Part shown: in pieces, positions 7,297 to 16,488 of the stretch
How the letters are laid out: every line of letters starts with the position of its first letter
How positions within the stretch are numbered: the first letter of the stretch is position 1
Origin: a candidate division WOR-3 bacterium
GTDB taxonomy: Bacteria > SDB-A
Reading direction: 5' to 3'
Assembly (NCBI GenBank): GCA_016926475.1
Contig: JAFGON010000082.1
Location: 1-43,880 of the forward strand
Length of the DNA: 43,880 nt
Program-made: the position numbers and the translations under genes
Notes under the pieces: generated by a model
The model's input: only the letters and a program-made list of their open reading frames with translations
Told to the model about the DNA's origin: nothing
The model's database searches: none

Positions 7297-9312
7297 ATGA
7301 AATATAAAAGAACTCTCGTCACAAGCGCTTTACCTTACGCGAACGGACCTCTTCACATCGGGCACCTCGCCGGATGTTACCTGCCTGCTGATGTGTTCGT
7401 CAGATATCTCAGGTCCAAGGGAGAAGAAGTGGTCTATATATGCGGCACCGATGAACATGGCGTTCAGATAACGTTGAAAGCCGAGCAGGAAAACACGACT
7501 CCGAAAAAACTCGTCGATCGGTACCATGAAATGATAAAAAAGGCGCTTAAAGACATCGGGATAGAATACGACAATTTTTCAAGGACTACGAAAAAAATAC
7601 ATTATGATTTGACGCAGAAATTTTTTCTGAAACTTCTCGACAACGGATTTCTTGAAGAAAAAGAGATCACCCAACTGTACTGCGAAAAATGCAGGCGGTT
7701 TCTTCCCGACAGGTTCGTTGAAGGGGAATGCCCTTACTGCCATTCAAAAAACGCGAGAGGTGATCAGTGCGAAGCTTGCGGAAGGTGGCTTGAACCGGCT
7801 CTTCTCATAAATCCCAAGTGCAAAATCTGTCAAACACAACCAGTCTTCAAGAAGACGACACATTGGTTTTTGAAACTCGACGCTCTGGCGCAGAACCTGA
7901 TGGACTGGCATGTCACCCATCCGGAATGGAAAGACAATGTCAGAAAGTTCTGCAAAACCTGGTTTGAGGAAGGTCTTAACCCGAGGGCGATAACAAGAGA
8001 CATCGACTGGGGTGTGCCCGTGCCTTTGGAAAATTCAAAGGGAAAAGTATTGTACGTCTGGTTTGACGCACCTATAGGGTATATTTCTTCAACCGTAGAG
8101 TGGGCGAGAGATGTAAAGAAAAAACCTGATCTCTGGGAGAAATACTGGCTTGAAAAGGACACGAGGGTAGTGCATTTCATTGGCAAGGACAACATTGTTT
8201 TCCACGCTATGGTTTGGCCGGGCATGCTTATGGCTCACGGTGATTTCGTCCTCCCTGACCAGATACCCGCGAATGAATTTTTGAACATCGAGGGTGAAAA
8301 AGTTTCAACGAGCAGAAATTGGGCTGTCTGGGTGGACCAGGCTATGGAAGCATTCCCTCCGGACACGTTGAGGTATGTTCTGATATCTACAGCTCCGGAA
8401 AATTCCGACGTAGATTTCACATGGTCCGAATTTCAAAGGCGCGTAAACGACGAACTCGCTGATGTACTGGGCAATTTCGTTAACAGGACGCTTACGTTTA
8501 TACTTAAATACTACGAAGGAAAGGTTCCGGCGCTTGATTTGTCTTTAATTGACGAAGAAGTTTTGGAGGAGATAAAAACGTATCCTGGTAAAATCGGGGG
8601 GTTTTTGGAAAAATTTGAAGCAAAAAAAGCGGCGTTTGAATTCATGAAATTAGCCAGAACCGGCAACAGACTTTTTCAGTCAAGCGAACCATGGGTCCTG
8701 GTAAAAAAAGACCCCAAAAAATGTGAATCGACGCTGGCTTTTTGTGTAGCTCTAATAGACACTCTCGCTGTATTGATAGAGCCTTTCATGCCTTTTACTT
8801 CCGAAAAAATATTGAAAATTCTCAGGCTCGATAAGAGAAACTGGAATCAAGCCTCTGAATTCAGGATAAAAAAGAACCATGAGATAGGAAAACCCGAAAT
8901 TCTTTTCACAAAAATTGAAGATAAAAAAATCGAGGCGCAGAGGAGTTTACTCGGCAAGGAGAGAAAAGACGTGAAAGAGACACTAACAGAGAATATCGGC
9001 ATAGCGGATCTGGAGAAAGCCGGTTTGAAAGTAGGGCTTGTAAAATCCATTCAAAGGGTTGAAAAATCGGATAAATTGTATAAAATAGTCGTCGATCTGG
9101 GCGATGAAGAACGGCAGATCGTCGCCGGATTGGTGCCTTATTATAATGAGGAAGAGATTTTGGGGAAAAAAGTGATCGTCGTTTCGAATCTTCAACCTGC
9201 TAAAATAAGAGGGGAAGATTCCAACGGTATGATACTCGCCGCTGATGACGGCAAAACTGTCTCTCTTCTCTGTCTTGACAGAGACATTCCGCAGGGGTCG
9301 AGGATAAGGTAA
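7297..9312 (+). CDS. metG: Methionyl-tRNA synthetase
   Basis: This 671-residue class I synthetase charges tRNA-Met. The Rossmann domain begins PYANGPLHIGHLAG with HIGH at residues 20-23. The connective peptide carries a four-knuckle zinc insert with CxxC pairs at about 129-180 (CEKC, CPYC, CEAC, CKIC). The KMSKS loop reads KVSTS at 335-339, a variant seen in some lineages. The anticodon-binding domain follows. The last hundred or so residues form an EMAPII-type tRNA-binding OB fold (VGLVKSIQRVEKSDKLYKIVVDLG, IVAGLVPYY), giving the long bacterial form. A GGAG lies nine bases before ATG 7297. It follows ricT after 18 bases and is in the same transcription block. Confidence 0.97.
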   Translation: MKYKRTLVTSALPYANGPLHIGHLAGCYLPADVFVRYLRSKGEEVVYICGTDEHGVQITLKAEQENTTPKKLVDRYHEMIKKALKDIGIEYDNFSRTTKKIHYDLTQKFFLKLLDNGFLEEKEITQLYCEKCRRFLPDRFVEGECPYCHSKNARGDQCEACGRWLEPALLINPKCKICQTQPVFKKTTHWFLKLDALAQNLMDWHVTHPEWKDNVRKFCKTWFEEGLNPRAITRDIDWGVPVPLENSKGKVLYVWFDAPIGYISSTVEWARDVKKKPDLWEKYWLEKDTRVVHFIGKDNIVFHAMVWPGMLMAHGDFVLPDQIPANEFLNIEGEKVSTSRNWAVWVDQAMEAFPPDTLRYVLISTAPENSDVDFTWSEFQRRVNDELADVLGNFVNRTLTFILKYYEGKVPALDLSLIDEEVLEEIKTYPGKIGGFLEKFEAKKAAFEFMKLARTGNRLFQSSEPWVLVKKDPKKCESTLAFCVALIDTLAVLIEPFMPFTSEKILKILRLDKRNWNQASEFRIKKNHEIGKPEILFTKIEDKKIEAQRSLLGKERKDVKETLTENIGIADLEKAGLKVGLVKSIQRVEKSDKLYKIVVDLGDEERQIVAGLVPYYNEEEILGKKVIVVSNLQPAKIRGEDSNGMILAADDGKTVSLLCLDRDIPQGSRIR

Positions 9313-9357
9313 AAAACCTGCAAATGCGATGCAATACTTATGAAGGTGTAGGAGGAT

Positions 9358-12300
9358 ATGAGGCTCAAGAGGATTGATATTTTTGGATTCAAATCTTTCG
9401 CCGACAGGGTTTCTATGGATTTCGACGATGGAATTACCGGAATAGTCGGACCGAACGGATGCGGCAAGTCAAACCTGATCGAGGCGATCAGGTGGGCTCT
9501 CGGAGAACAAAACAGCAGACTGATCAGAGCGGTGAAAATGGAAGAAGTGATTTTCAACGGTACCACTGAAAGACCGCCTCTCGGTTTCACGGAAATTGAC
9601 CTGACTTTCGAATCAAAGGGTGAGTCTTCTTCGCCTCTGGGTTTTCACGAGATAACTTTTCGAAGAAGGGTAAAAAGAGACGGTGTAAGTGAATACTTCA
9701 TAAACCAAACCCCTTGCTTGCTCAGAGATGTCATTGACACTCTGAGAAATATCGGCATAACGAGCAGGAGTTATTCGCTGTTTTCACTCGACGCGATTAA
9801 AAGAATTCTCGACGACGACAGCCAGGTCAGACGGGATATGTTCGCAGAAGTATCAGGCATAGCAAAATATCAAGCTCAAAAAAACGTCACCATTTCAAGG
9901 CTCAGGGATACCGAAGCCGACATTATGCGGCTTCAAGACAAGATAGAAGAGGTCAATACAAACCTGGATATGCTTAAAAAAGACCTCAGGAAGACCAACC
10001 AGTACAAAAATTTGAAAACCAAATATGAAGCCAGACTGCTGTGCTTTTCGAAGAAAAAACGTGACGAGATAATTGGGGTGGAATCTCGATTGACAGAGGA
10101 CATACAAAAGAACCAGATCAGAAGAACTCAAATGGAAGAGGAAGCCAAAAATTTTAGCGTTGAAATAGACTCTCTTTGGTCTCAAGAGCAGAATTTGGGT
10201 AAGGATTTGTCCGAAAAGCAAGAAAAGCTCGATGAACATCTTTCCGTGTTTTCAAAAATAAGCGCTGAAATAGCGGAAACGAGGCAGCGGATAAAATATT
10301 TAGATGAAAAAATTCTTGAGCATGAAGAGGAATTAAAAGGCATAGAAATTTCGATTCCTTCCCTGGAAAATGAGAGCGCTCAGATGGAGAGAGATTTTGG
10401 AGGTTTTTTAACCGATGAAAACCTGAAACAAAAAGAACGGTCGAACCTAATCGGTTCGCTTGAAAAGGAAAGAGCGGTCATCGATAGTTTGACCGACAAA
10501 ATTTCTATGGAATACAAAAACAGGGACGATAAAGACAGACAAGACATCAACCTACAAAACGAGATAACGGCTCTTTCCGAAAAGAGAACGCTCAAAACTG
10601 ATTTACTGAGAAGTTTAAAGGAAACTCAAGTGAACAGAAAGATCGAGAAAGACGAATACACAGAGAAACTCATGACAATCGAAGAATCGGTCAAAAAACT
10701 ATATTATGAGCAAAATGCCATCGAAGGAACCTTGTCTGACCTCAGAGAAAAAAGCTCCTTGTTGAATTCGAAAAGGGAATCCCTTCAAACCCTTATGTCT
10801 TCGCTTGAAAAAGATCTCGCTTCATGCGATTCAGAACTTTCTCTTCTCACCAACCAGCAGAGAGACCTTGAAGGGTATGACGAAGCGACAAAGTATCTTC
10901 TAAAAAAATACGGTTACAGAACTCTCGGCGATCTTGTAGAAGTTGAGAAAGGGCATGAATTGGCTGTTGAAATAGTTTTGGGTTCGGCGCTCGGCGCAGT
11001 CATTGTCCAGGAGAATCAACTCAAGAAAATGGCGGAAGAAATAAAAATCGAGGAAAAGGGGAAAGCCTGGTTTCTTGTTAAAGTCGAAAATGAACAAGAA
11101 GGAGAGATCGTCTTTCCTCAAGGTCTGGATCCGCTTTCGTCCCATGTGAAAGTCAGGGATGAATCGCTGAATCTCATTGTAAAGAGGATACTTGACGACT
11201 GGTTTGTGGTCCGGGACGGGGAAGATATGTTGGAAATTTCGAAAAAACATCCGTCTTTATGCGCGGTGGACAAAGATGGGCGTTTCACAATCAAGGGGGC
11301 TCTTTATTCCATGGGGGCACAGAGCCTCAAAATAATCGGAAGAAAAGAGAGAATAGAAGAATTGAAAGCGGTTAAAGAAACGCTCAAAGAAAAAATTGGT
11401 TCTGCAGAAGAAGAAAAATTGGTCAACGACAGGAACCTCGACGATGTCATTCAAGAATTGGGTGATAAAACTCAAACACTGAAAATGATAGTAGACAAAA
11501 AGGGTACCCTTCAGACGGAAATTCAAAACTTGAACTATAAAATCGGACTCGTTGAAGAAACCGACAGAGAAGAAACTGAAGAATTCAAAGAACTGGAGCG
11601 TGAACTCGGAGAAATCGAGGCCAGTCTAGGCGAAAAAAACAGGCAAAGCGCCAAAATCGCAATAGAGAGAGAAAACATTCTTTCTTCCATAGATTCTTTG
11701 AATTCCGAACTTCAGGAAGCCCGGAAGAAGATAGAACCGTCTCTTGCTCAAATTTCTGAAATTGAGAAACAGACGGCTGTTTTGTCGGAGAGAAAAAAAA
11801 CAATTTCAGAAAGACTATCTGAAAAAAAACTCCAGGTAGAAAAAGCTCTTGACAGAGCCGAACAACTCGGCAAAATGACCGCTCAGGAAAGGGAAATGGT
11901 AAAAAAACTTCAGTTCGAAACTGTTTCAATGGAAGAAAAGAAGAGCGAATACGCGGCTATATTGGAGAATTCCAAAAGAGAGATTGAGTTTATTCAATCC
12001 TCCATAGAAGAGATAAGGCAAAAAAACAGAAAAACCGAAGAAGAGAGCAGAATCCTTGAAAAAAGTAAAACCGAACTGATGGACGTCTCTCAGGAGTTAA
12101 GAGTCAAAATGGCTGATTTGAGAGGAGAATTGAACAACATTGCGAAAGAACTTGAAACAGCTTTCGGCTTCGGACTTGAAAAACTCGATGAAGTTGAACC
12201 CAATGATGAAGAGGTCACACAGGAAGACATTATCAGAATTAAATCCCGCCTTTTGGCAATGGGGTCGGTAAACGAAAACGCGGAACAAGAATACAGCGAA

Positions 12301-12906
12301 ATACTGGAAAGGTTTAATTTCCTCAGAACCCAGAGAGATGATTTGGAGAGCACCAAAAAAGGGCTTAAAGAGACCATAAACTCCATTGACAAAGTCGCGA
12401 GGGAAAAATTTCTCGAGACGTTTGAAGCGGTCAGAATAAATTTCAAGAACATATTTTCGATTCTTTTCAAATCCTCTTCTGAAGAAAACAACGATAATTT
12501 TCTGGCTGATCTTGAACTCGAAGAAGACAAGGATCCTCTTGAATCCGACATCAGGGTTATTGCTGTTCCACCTGGAAAAAAACTCAGCACTACCCGCCTT
12601 CTATCAACTGGAGAACAGTCATTTACCGCACTGAGCCTTCTCTACGCCCTCCATCAAATGAGGCTGTCTCCGCTTGTAGTCTTGGACGAAGTAGACGCGC
12701 CTCTTGACGATTCAAACGTTGAAATATTCATCAGATTCCTCAAAACTATAGCTCTGGAATCTCAAGTGATACTCGTAACCCACAACAGGAGAACTATGGA
12801 ATTTTGCCAAGCTCTTTACGGAATTACCATGGAAGAAAAGGGTGTTAGTTCCATTGTATCCGTGAACCTCGAGAAAATAGATGAATTTTTGGGAGAAGAT
12901 AACTAA
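9358..12906 (+). CDS. smc: Chromosome segregation protein SMC
   Basis: The 1182-residue protein is the full length expected for bacterial condensin ATPases. The head begins with Walker A GPNGCGKSN at residues 31-39 and has EQNSRLIRAVKMEEVIFNG. Long coiled coils flank a hinge at about 500-640. The C-terminal head carries the ABC signature LSTGEQ at 1082-1087 (usually LSGGE) and Walker B LVVLDEVDAPLDD near 1106-1118. It forms V-shaped dimers that, with ScpA/ScpB (not in the window), organise and segregate chromosomes. A strong GGAGG lies three bases before ATG 9358, closer than the usual spacing. The 3' end overlaps ftsY by 26 bases, a linkage common in Gram-positive bacteria and several candidate phyla. 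Confidence 0.97.
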   Translation: MRLKRIDIFGFKSFADRVSMDFDDGITGIVGPNGCGKSNLIEAIRWALGEQNSRLIRAVKMEEVIFNGTTERPPLGFTEIDLTFESKGESSSPLGFHEITFRRRVKRDGVSEYFINQTPCLLRDVIDTLRNIGITSRSYSLFSLDAIKRILDDDSQVRRDMFAEVSGIAKYQAQKNVTISRLRDTEADIMRLQDKIEEVNTNLDMLKKDLRKTNQYKNLKTKYEARLLCFSKKKRDEIIGVESRLTEDIQKNQIRRTQMEEEAKNFSVEIDSLWSQEQNLGKDLSEKQEKLDEHLSVFSKISAEIAETRQRIKYLDEKILEHEEELKGIEISIPSLENESAQMERDFGGFLTDENLKQKERSNLIGSLEKERAVIDSLTDKISMEYKNRDDKDRQDINLQNEITALSEKRTLKTDLLRSLKETQVNRKIEKDEYTEKLMTIEESVKKLYYEQNAIEGTLSDLREKSSLLNSKRESLQTLMSSLEKDLASCDSELSLLTNQQRDLEGYDEATKYLLKKYGYRTLGDLVEVEKGHELAVEIVLGSALGAVIVQENQLKKMAEEIKIEEKGKAWFLVKVENEQEGEIVFPQGLDPLSSHVKVRDESLNLIVKRILDDWFVVRDGEDMLEISKKHPSLCAVDKDGRFTIKGALYSMGAQSLKIIGRKERIEELKAVKETLKEKIGSAEEEKLVNDRNLDDVIQELGDKTQTLKMIVDKKGTLQTEIQNLNYKIGLVEETDREETEEFKELERELGEIEASLGEKNRQSAKIAIERENILSSIDSLNSELQEARKKIEPSLAQISEIEKQTAVLSERKKTISERLSEKKLQVEKALDRAEQLGKMTAQEREMVKKLQFETVSMEEKKSEYAAILENSKREIEFIQSSIEEIRQKNRKTEEESRILEKSKTELMDVSQELRVKMADLRGELNNIAKELETAFGFGLEKLDEVEPNDEEVTQEDIIRIKSRLLAMGSVNENAEQEYSEILERFNFLRTQRDDLESTKKGLKETINSIDKVAREKFLETFEAVRINFKNIFSILFKSSSEENNDNFLADLELEEDKDPLESDIRVIAVPPGKKLSTTRLLSTGEQSFTALSLLYALHQMRLSPLVVLDEVDAPLDDSNVEIFIRFLKTIALESQVILVTHNRRTMEFCQALYGITMEEKGVSSIVSVNLEKIDEFLGEDN

Positions 12907-13765
12907 GTCGGTTTCCCAAAAAAGCGCTTCTCTGACTTTGGGCTTGAAAAAACTCGTGGGCTCAGAGGGGAAAATTGACGGCAAGAAGTTAACCGAGCTT
13001 GAGGAATTGCTGATTCTTTCGGACATGGGACCCGAACTCGCCGAAAGGCTGATACAGATAGCAAGGTCTGCCCCTGAAGGAGAAATAGTAAACAGAGTTC
13101 GACGAGAACTTATCCAAATAATCGACATCCCGTATAAAAAGACAGACAGTTGCGGTTTGCAAGTGATTATGATGATCGGGGTCAATGGAACTGGGAAGAC
13201 TACGAGCGCCGCCAAACTCGGTAGACTTTACGCTATGGAAGGCAAGAAAGTCATTTTTGCAGCGGCGGACACTTACAGAGCTGCTGGAGTTCTTCAACTG
13301 CAGATCTGGGCGCAAAAACTCGGCATTGACTGTGTTGGAGGGCAGGAAGGGGGTGATTCTGCGGCGGTGGTTCACGACGCTTTGGAATCCGCTTTATCGA
13401 GAAAAAAAGATATCCTGATAATTGATACCGCCGGCAGGCTTCACACCAAAGTCAACCTAATGAACGAATTGTCGAAAATATTCAAAGTTTTAAAAAAAAT
13501 CGATCCTGCCTACCCCTGTGAAAACCTGATAGTGATGGACTCGACGACAGGTCAGAATTCCATTTCTCAGGCAAGAACATTTTCTGAGTTTGTGCCCCTT
13601 ACAGGCATAGTACTCACCAAATACGACGGCACGGCAAAAGGCGGGTGCGTCTTTCCTATAGTCGAAAAACTCAATATTCCGGTTAAGTATATAGGCGTCG
13701 GTGAAAATGAAGAGGATTTTACGAGGTTTGACGCCGAAAAATTCGTTGGGTCGATTTTGTCATGA
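12881..13765 (+). CDS. ftsY: Signal recognition particle receptor FtsY
   Basis: This 294-residue SRP-family GTPase contains a short N domain and a G domain with G1 GVNGTGKTT (100-108), DTYRAAG (131-137), DTAGRLHT (183-190), TKYDGTAKGG and a terminal GVGENEEDFTRFD. It docks ribosome-SRP complexes at the membrane for cotranslational insertion of membrane proteins. There is no acidic A domain, only about 20 residues before the N domain, so membrane contact is probably through the N-terminal helix. ATG 12881 lies inside smc; only a weak GAG precedes it, so coupling to smc translation is likely. It overlaps the next gene by ATGA. Confidence 0.95.
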   Translation: MNFWEKITKSVSQKSASLTLGLKKLVGSEGKIDGKKLTELEELLILSDMGPELAERLIQIARSAPEGEIVNRVRRELIQIIDIPYKKTDSCGLQVIMMIGVNGTGKTTSAAKLGRLYAMEGKKVIFAAADTYRAAGVLQLQIWAQKLGIDCVGGQEGGDSAAVVHDALESALSRKKDILIIDTAGRLHTKVNLMNELSKIFKVLKKIDPAYPCENLIVMDSTTGQNSISQARTFSEFVPLTGIVLTKYDGTAKGGCVFPIVEKLNIPVKYIGVGENEEDFTRFDAEKFVGSILS

Positions 13766-15651
13766 ATTTAAAAGCTCCATACCTGAGGTTCCTCAAAACT
13801 TCCCTTAAATACTGGCACAAAATAATTTTAGGACTCGTTTTCATGACGTTTTTTGTTTTTTTGTCAGGTGTTTCTATAGGCATGCTTTACCCTATCGCGC
13901 AGAAAATTTTGGTATCACAGCAGAACACGGAATATCCCGACAGACCGATGGCGTCTCAGGCAAAAGAAGCTTTAGGTGAATCTTTCCAATTTCTCGGGAA
14001 AAGGGATTTCGAGGGTTTTTTTTCTTCGTTTAAAACATCTCTCGATGAATTTTTAAGGGAAAATTCACCCATGAGGGTTTTAAAAGCGGTGATCTTGCTT
14101 TCATTTATAATTTTTTTGCTCAAGTCGGTGGTAGATTATCTGCACAGGTTGATATTTGCCGACGTAGAGCAGAGCGTCATCAAACACTATCAGGAAATGA
14201 TTTTCGACCATTATTCAAAAATGTCCATGGATTTTTTTCAAAAGTACAGGATAGGAGAGTTGACTTCGAGAATCACTTCGGACGTAAGCCTCGTAGGCTT
14301 CACGGCGATGGGTGCTTTGATTGAAATAATTAGAAATACTTCCCTGGTCTTCTTTTACTTGATCATCGCCCTTGTCATAAATCTTCCGCTCACACTTGTT
14401 GCCCTGGTTTTTATCCCCGTGATGACCCTTCTTTCAAGATGGATGACAAAAAAAATAAGAAAATACATAAACAGGACTCAGGACACTTGGGCGTTGGTCA
14501 ACTCGAAAATTCAGGAAATCGGGACGAACATAAAAGTCGTGCTGTCTTTTTCAACTTTTGACAGAGAAAAAAAACACTTCAGAGAACTAACTTCAAAGCT
14601 GAAAAAAAACAATTTTAAAAGAATCGCCGTGGACTCGCTGACCCGGCCCCTCAGCGATTTCGTGAATATGGGGATAGTCCTCTTTTTAATATGGGTTGGA
14701 GGTAAAATGATAATCGAAAATACCTCCGGTTTTTCTTCGGCCGCTTTTTTTGTTTACCTCGGGGCGATTCTATCTCTGATGCATCCGGTAAAGGTAATTG
14801 TTCAAAAATGGAATGAGCTTCAGGGAGCTCTCGTGGGCTTGGATAGAATATATTCCATACTTGATGTCAAAGCAAGTATTGGAGAATCTCCGGAAGCTTT
14901 AGAAAAGAATGATTTCAAGAGCGATATAGTTTTCGACAAAGTTTGTTTTTCTTACGTGAAAGGGAAGGAAGTCCTTAAAAACCTTTCTTTCAGAATCGCA
15001 AAAGGCGAAACCATCGCCATTGTCGGCAGGAGCGGTGTAGGAAAGACGACGATTCTCGAACTTCTCATGAGGTTTTATGATCCGTCGTCGGGCTCAATTT
15101 ACATAGACGGAACAGATGTCCGCAAGATAAAAATATCTTCACTGAGGAAATTGATAGGTTCAGTTAGTCAAGAGGTTCTTCTTTTCTACGACACGATTGA
15201 GAACAACATCGCTTACGCCAAAGAAGGTGCCATATCGGAAGAGATACAAAAAGCCGCTAAAATAGCCAACGCAGATGAATTCATCAAAGATCTACACCAG
15301 GGATACAAGACAATTGTAGGAGAGAGAGGGACTCACATATCCGGAGGACAAAGGCAGAGAATAGCAATAGCGAGAGCTGTACTTCAAAACCCCAAAATAC
15401 TGCTTTTCGATGAAGCGACGAGTTCTCTCGACAACGAATCCGAAAGAAAGGTGCAGGATTCAATAAACACTCTTCTGGAGGGCAGAACAGCCGTAATTGT
15501 AGCCCACAGACTGACAACAGTGAAAAATGTGGGTAAAATTCTCGTGATAGAAGACGGAAGGGTTGTTGAGAGCGGATCTCATGATGAGCTTTACATGGAA
15601 AACGGGCTCTATCGCAACCTTTATGACAGCCACGAACTCTTCAATTCGTGA
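13762..15651 (+). CDS. ABC exporter, MsbA-like (fused permease and ATPase)
   Basis: The 629-residue half-transporter has a type IV ABC exporter membrane domain with about six helices (residues 1-340). An unusual periplasmic/loop insertion lies between the first two helices at about 50-105. The nucleotide-binding domain has Walker A GRSGVGKTT near 421-429, a Q-loop SVSQEVLLF, signature ISGGQRQR near 526, Walker B ILLFDEATSSLD and H-loop AHRLTT. Homodimers of this type flip lipids such as lipid A core or export drugs or peptides; the position beside housekeeping genes favours an MsbA-like lipid flippase. The substrate is an inference. The start overlaps the ftsY stop (ATGA). Confidence 0.85.
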   Translation: MNLKAPYLRFLKTSLKYWHKIILGLVFMTFFVFLSGVSIGMLYPIAQKILVSQQNTEYPDRPMASQAKEALGESFQFLGKRDFEGFFSSFKTSLDEFLRENSPMRVLKAVILLSFIIFLLKSVVDYLHRLIFADVEQSVIKHYQEMIFDHYSKMSMDFFQKYRIGELTSRITSDVSLVGFTAMGALIEIIRNTSLVFFYLIIALVINLPLTLVALVFIPVMTLLSRWMTKKIRKYINRTQDTWALVNSKIQEIGTNIKVVLSFSTFDREKKHFRELTSKLKKNNFKRIAVDSLTRPLSDFVNMGIVLFLIWVGGKMIIENTSGFSSAAFFVYLGAILSLMHPVKVIVQKWNELQGALVGLDRIYSILDVKASIGESPEALEKNDFKSDIVFDKVCFSYVKGKEVLKNLSFRIAKGETIAIVGRSGVGKTTILELLMRFYDPSSGSIYIDGTDVRKIKISSLRKLIGSVSQEVLLFYDTIENNIAYAKEGAISEEIQKAAKIANADEFIKDLHQGYKTIVGERGTHISGGQRQRIAIARAVLQNPKILLFDEATSSLDNESERKVQDSINTLLEGRTAVIVAHRLTTVKNVGKILVIEDGRVVESGSHDELYMENGLYRNLYDSHELFNS

Positions 15652-15704
15652 ATTTGACCTGAATGGAAATTTAGAGTATTTTATTTAAAAAAGACGGGAG
15701 AAGC

Positions 15705-16232
15705 TTGAACAAAATCGGTGTATGGAAAAAGAAATTGGGTGGTTTCCCGAAAAATCATGAAGAGTTCCTGAAAGTTTACGCGGCTATGGGGACGACCCCT
15801 CAGGGAGCTTCCGCCTGTCTGATTGTCGCCCTGATGTTTTTTTCCAAAAACAAAGATGAAGGACTCAAAATGCTGGCTTCAGTAGTAGATCCTTCGAGGA
15901 CGGTAAAGAAACAAGGAGCGATTCCCGAACTATTTCAGTCAGATCTGAGGTTCATATCGATGCAGTCAACCGGCAAAGAGTACATGTTCAATTCATACGC
16001 GGTCGGAACCGACCCAAAAAACGGTTATAAAATTGAAAAAATGCCAATAGAATTCGAATTTTCAAGCAATAAATACAGTGAAGCGATGGGAGACTGCAGA
16101 TTTAAGCTGTTCGTAAAATGCTCCGGTGCATCCACCCCAAGGCCGATAACGCTTTCGAAACAAGACGACGGCTACTGGAAAGCCCTTGAATACAGCAGCC
16201 TTCTTCTCGACGTTCAAAAACCCCTTCAATAA
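15705..16232 (+). CDS. Conserved hypothetical protein, about 175 residues
   Basis: I do not recognise a function. The protein is soluble, without signal peptide or membrane helix. An N-terminal helical part contains TTPQGASACLIVALMFFSKN. The C-terminal half reads like a beta-rich domain (YMFNSYAVGTDPKNGYKIEK, FVKCSGASTPRPITLSKQDDGYWKALEY), similar to small DUF proteins found next to metabolic genes in Firmicutes. Start TTG 15705 is chosen because GGGAG lies six bases upstream. It ends the plus-strand block, with a terminator immediately at its stop codon. It may be cotranscribed with the ABC exporter 53 bases upstream. Confidence 0.7.
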   Translation: MNKIGVWKKKLGGFPKNHEEFLKVYAAMGTTPQGASACLIVALMFFSKNKDEGLKMLASVVDPSRTVKKQGAIPELFQSDLRFISMQSTGKEYMFNSYAVGTDPKNGYKIEKMPIEFEFSSNKYSEAMGDCRFKLFVKCSGASTPRPITLSKQDDGYWKALEYSSLLLDVQKPLQ

Positions 16233-16251
16233 ACAGCCAAAGGTTGTTTTT
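16231..16251 (+). terminator. Intrinsic terminator of the holB-smc-ftsY block
   Basis: AAACAGCC (16231-16238) pairs with GGTTGTTT (16242-16249) around an AAA loop, with one G-U pair, followed by further Ts. It overlaps the TAA stop of the preceding gene. Confidence 0.6.
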
Positions 16252-16285
16252 CAGGTATTAAACCCAAAGTTCCGGACATCCCGAG

Positions 16286-16306
16286 TTTTCGATATTATGT
16301 CGAAAA
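16286..16306. repeat. 7-bp inverted repeat in intergenic region
   Basis: TTTTCGA (16286-16292) and TCGAAAA (16300-16306) are separated by seven bases. No T-tail follows on either strand. The 237 bases between the terminator at 16251 and the next gene at 16489 hold this dyad, a TATAAT at 16385-16390 without a good -35, and separated GACGGT/ACCGTC arms near 16396 and 16450. The dyad could be an operator of the peptidase gene. Confidence 0.3.
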
Positions 16307-16488
16307 AAACAAAGTCAAAAAAGGAGCGTAAGGAAAACCTCATGAGTTGCTTTGATTTAATTATGTTTTCCCCGATTAAAATTATATAATCCTATGGACG
16401 GTATATATTTTTCGAATTGGTTAAATTGATGAGAACTTTATATTGAAAAAACCGTCTAATCAATAAAAAAACAATTATAGGAGGACGG

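Noticed and set aside
16339-16389. 15-codon possible leader peptide (MSCFDLIMFSPIKII) upstream of the M29 gene
   Set aside because: AGGA lies nearby, but there is no regulatory codon run and no terminator/antiterminator pair follows.
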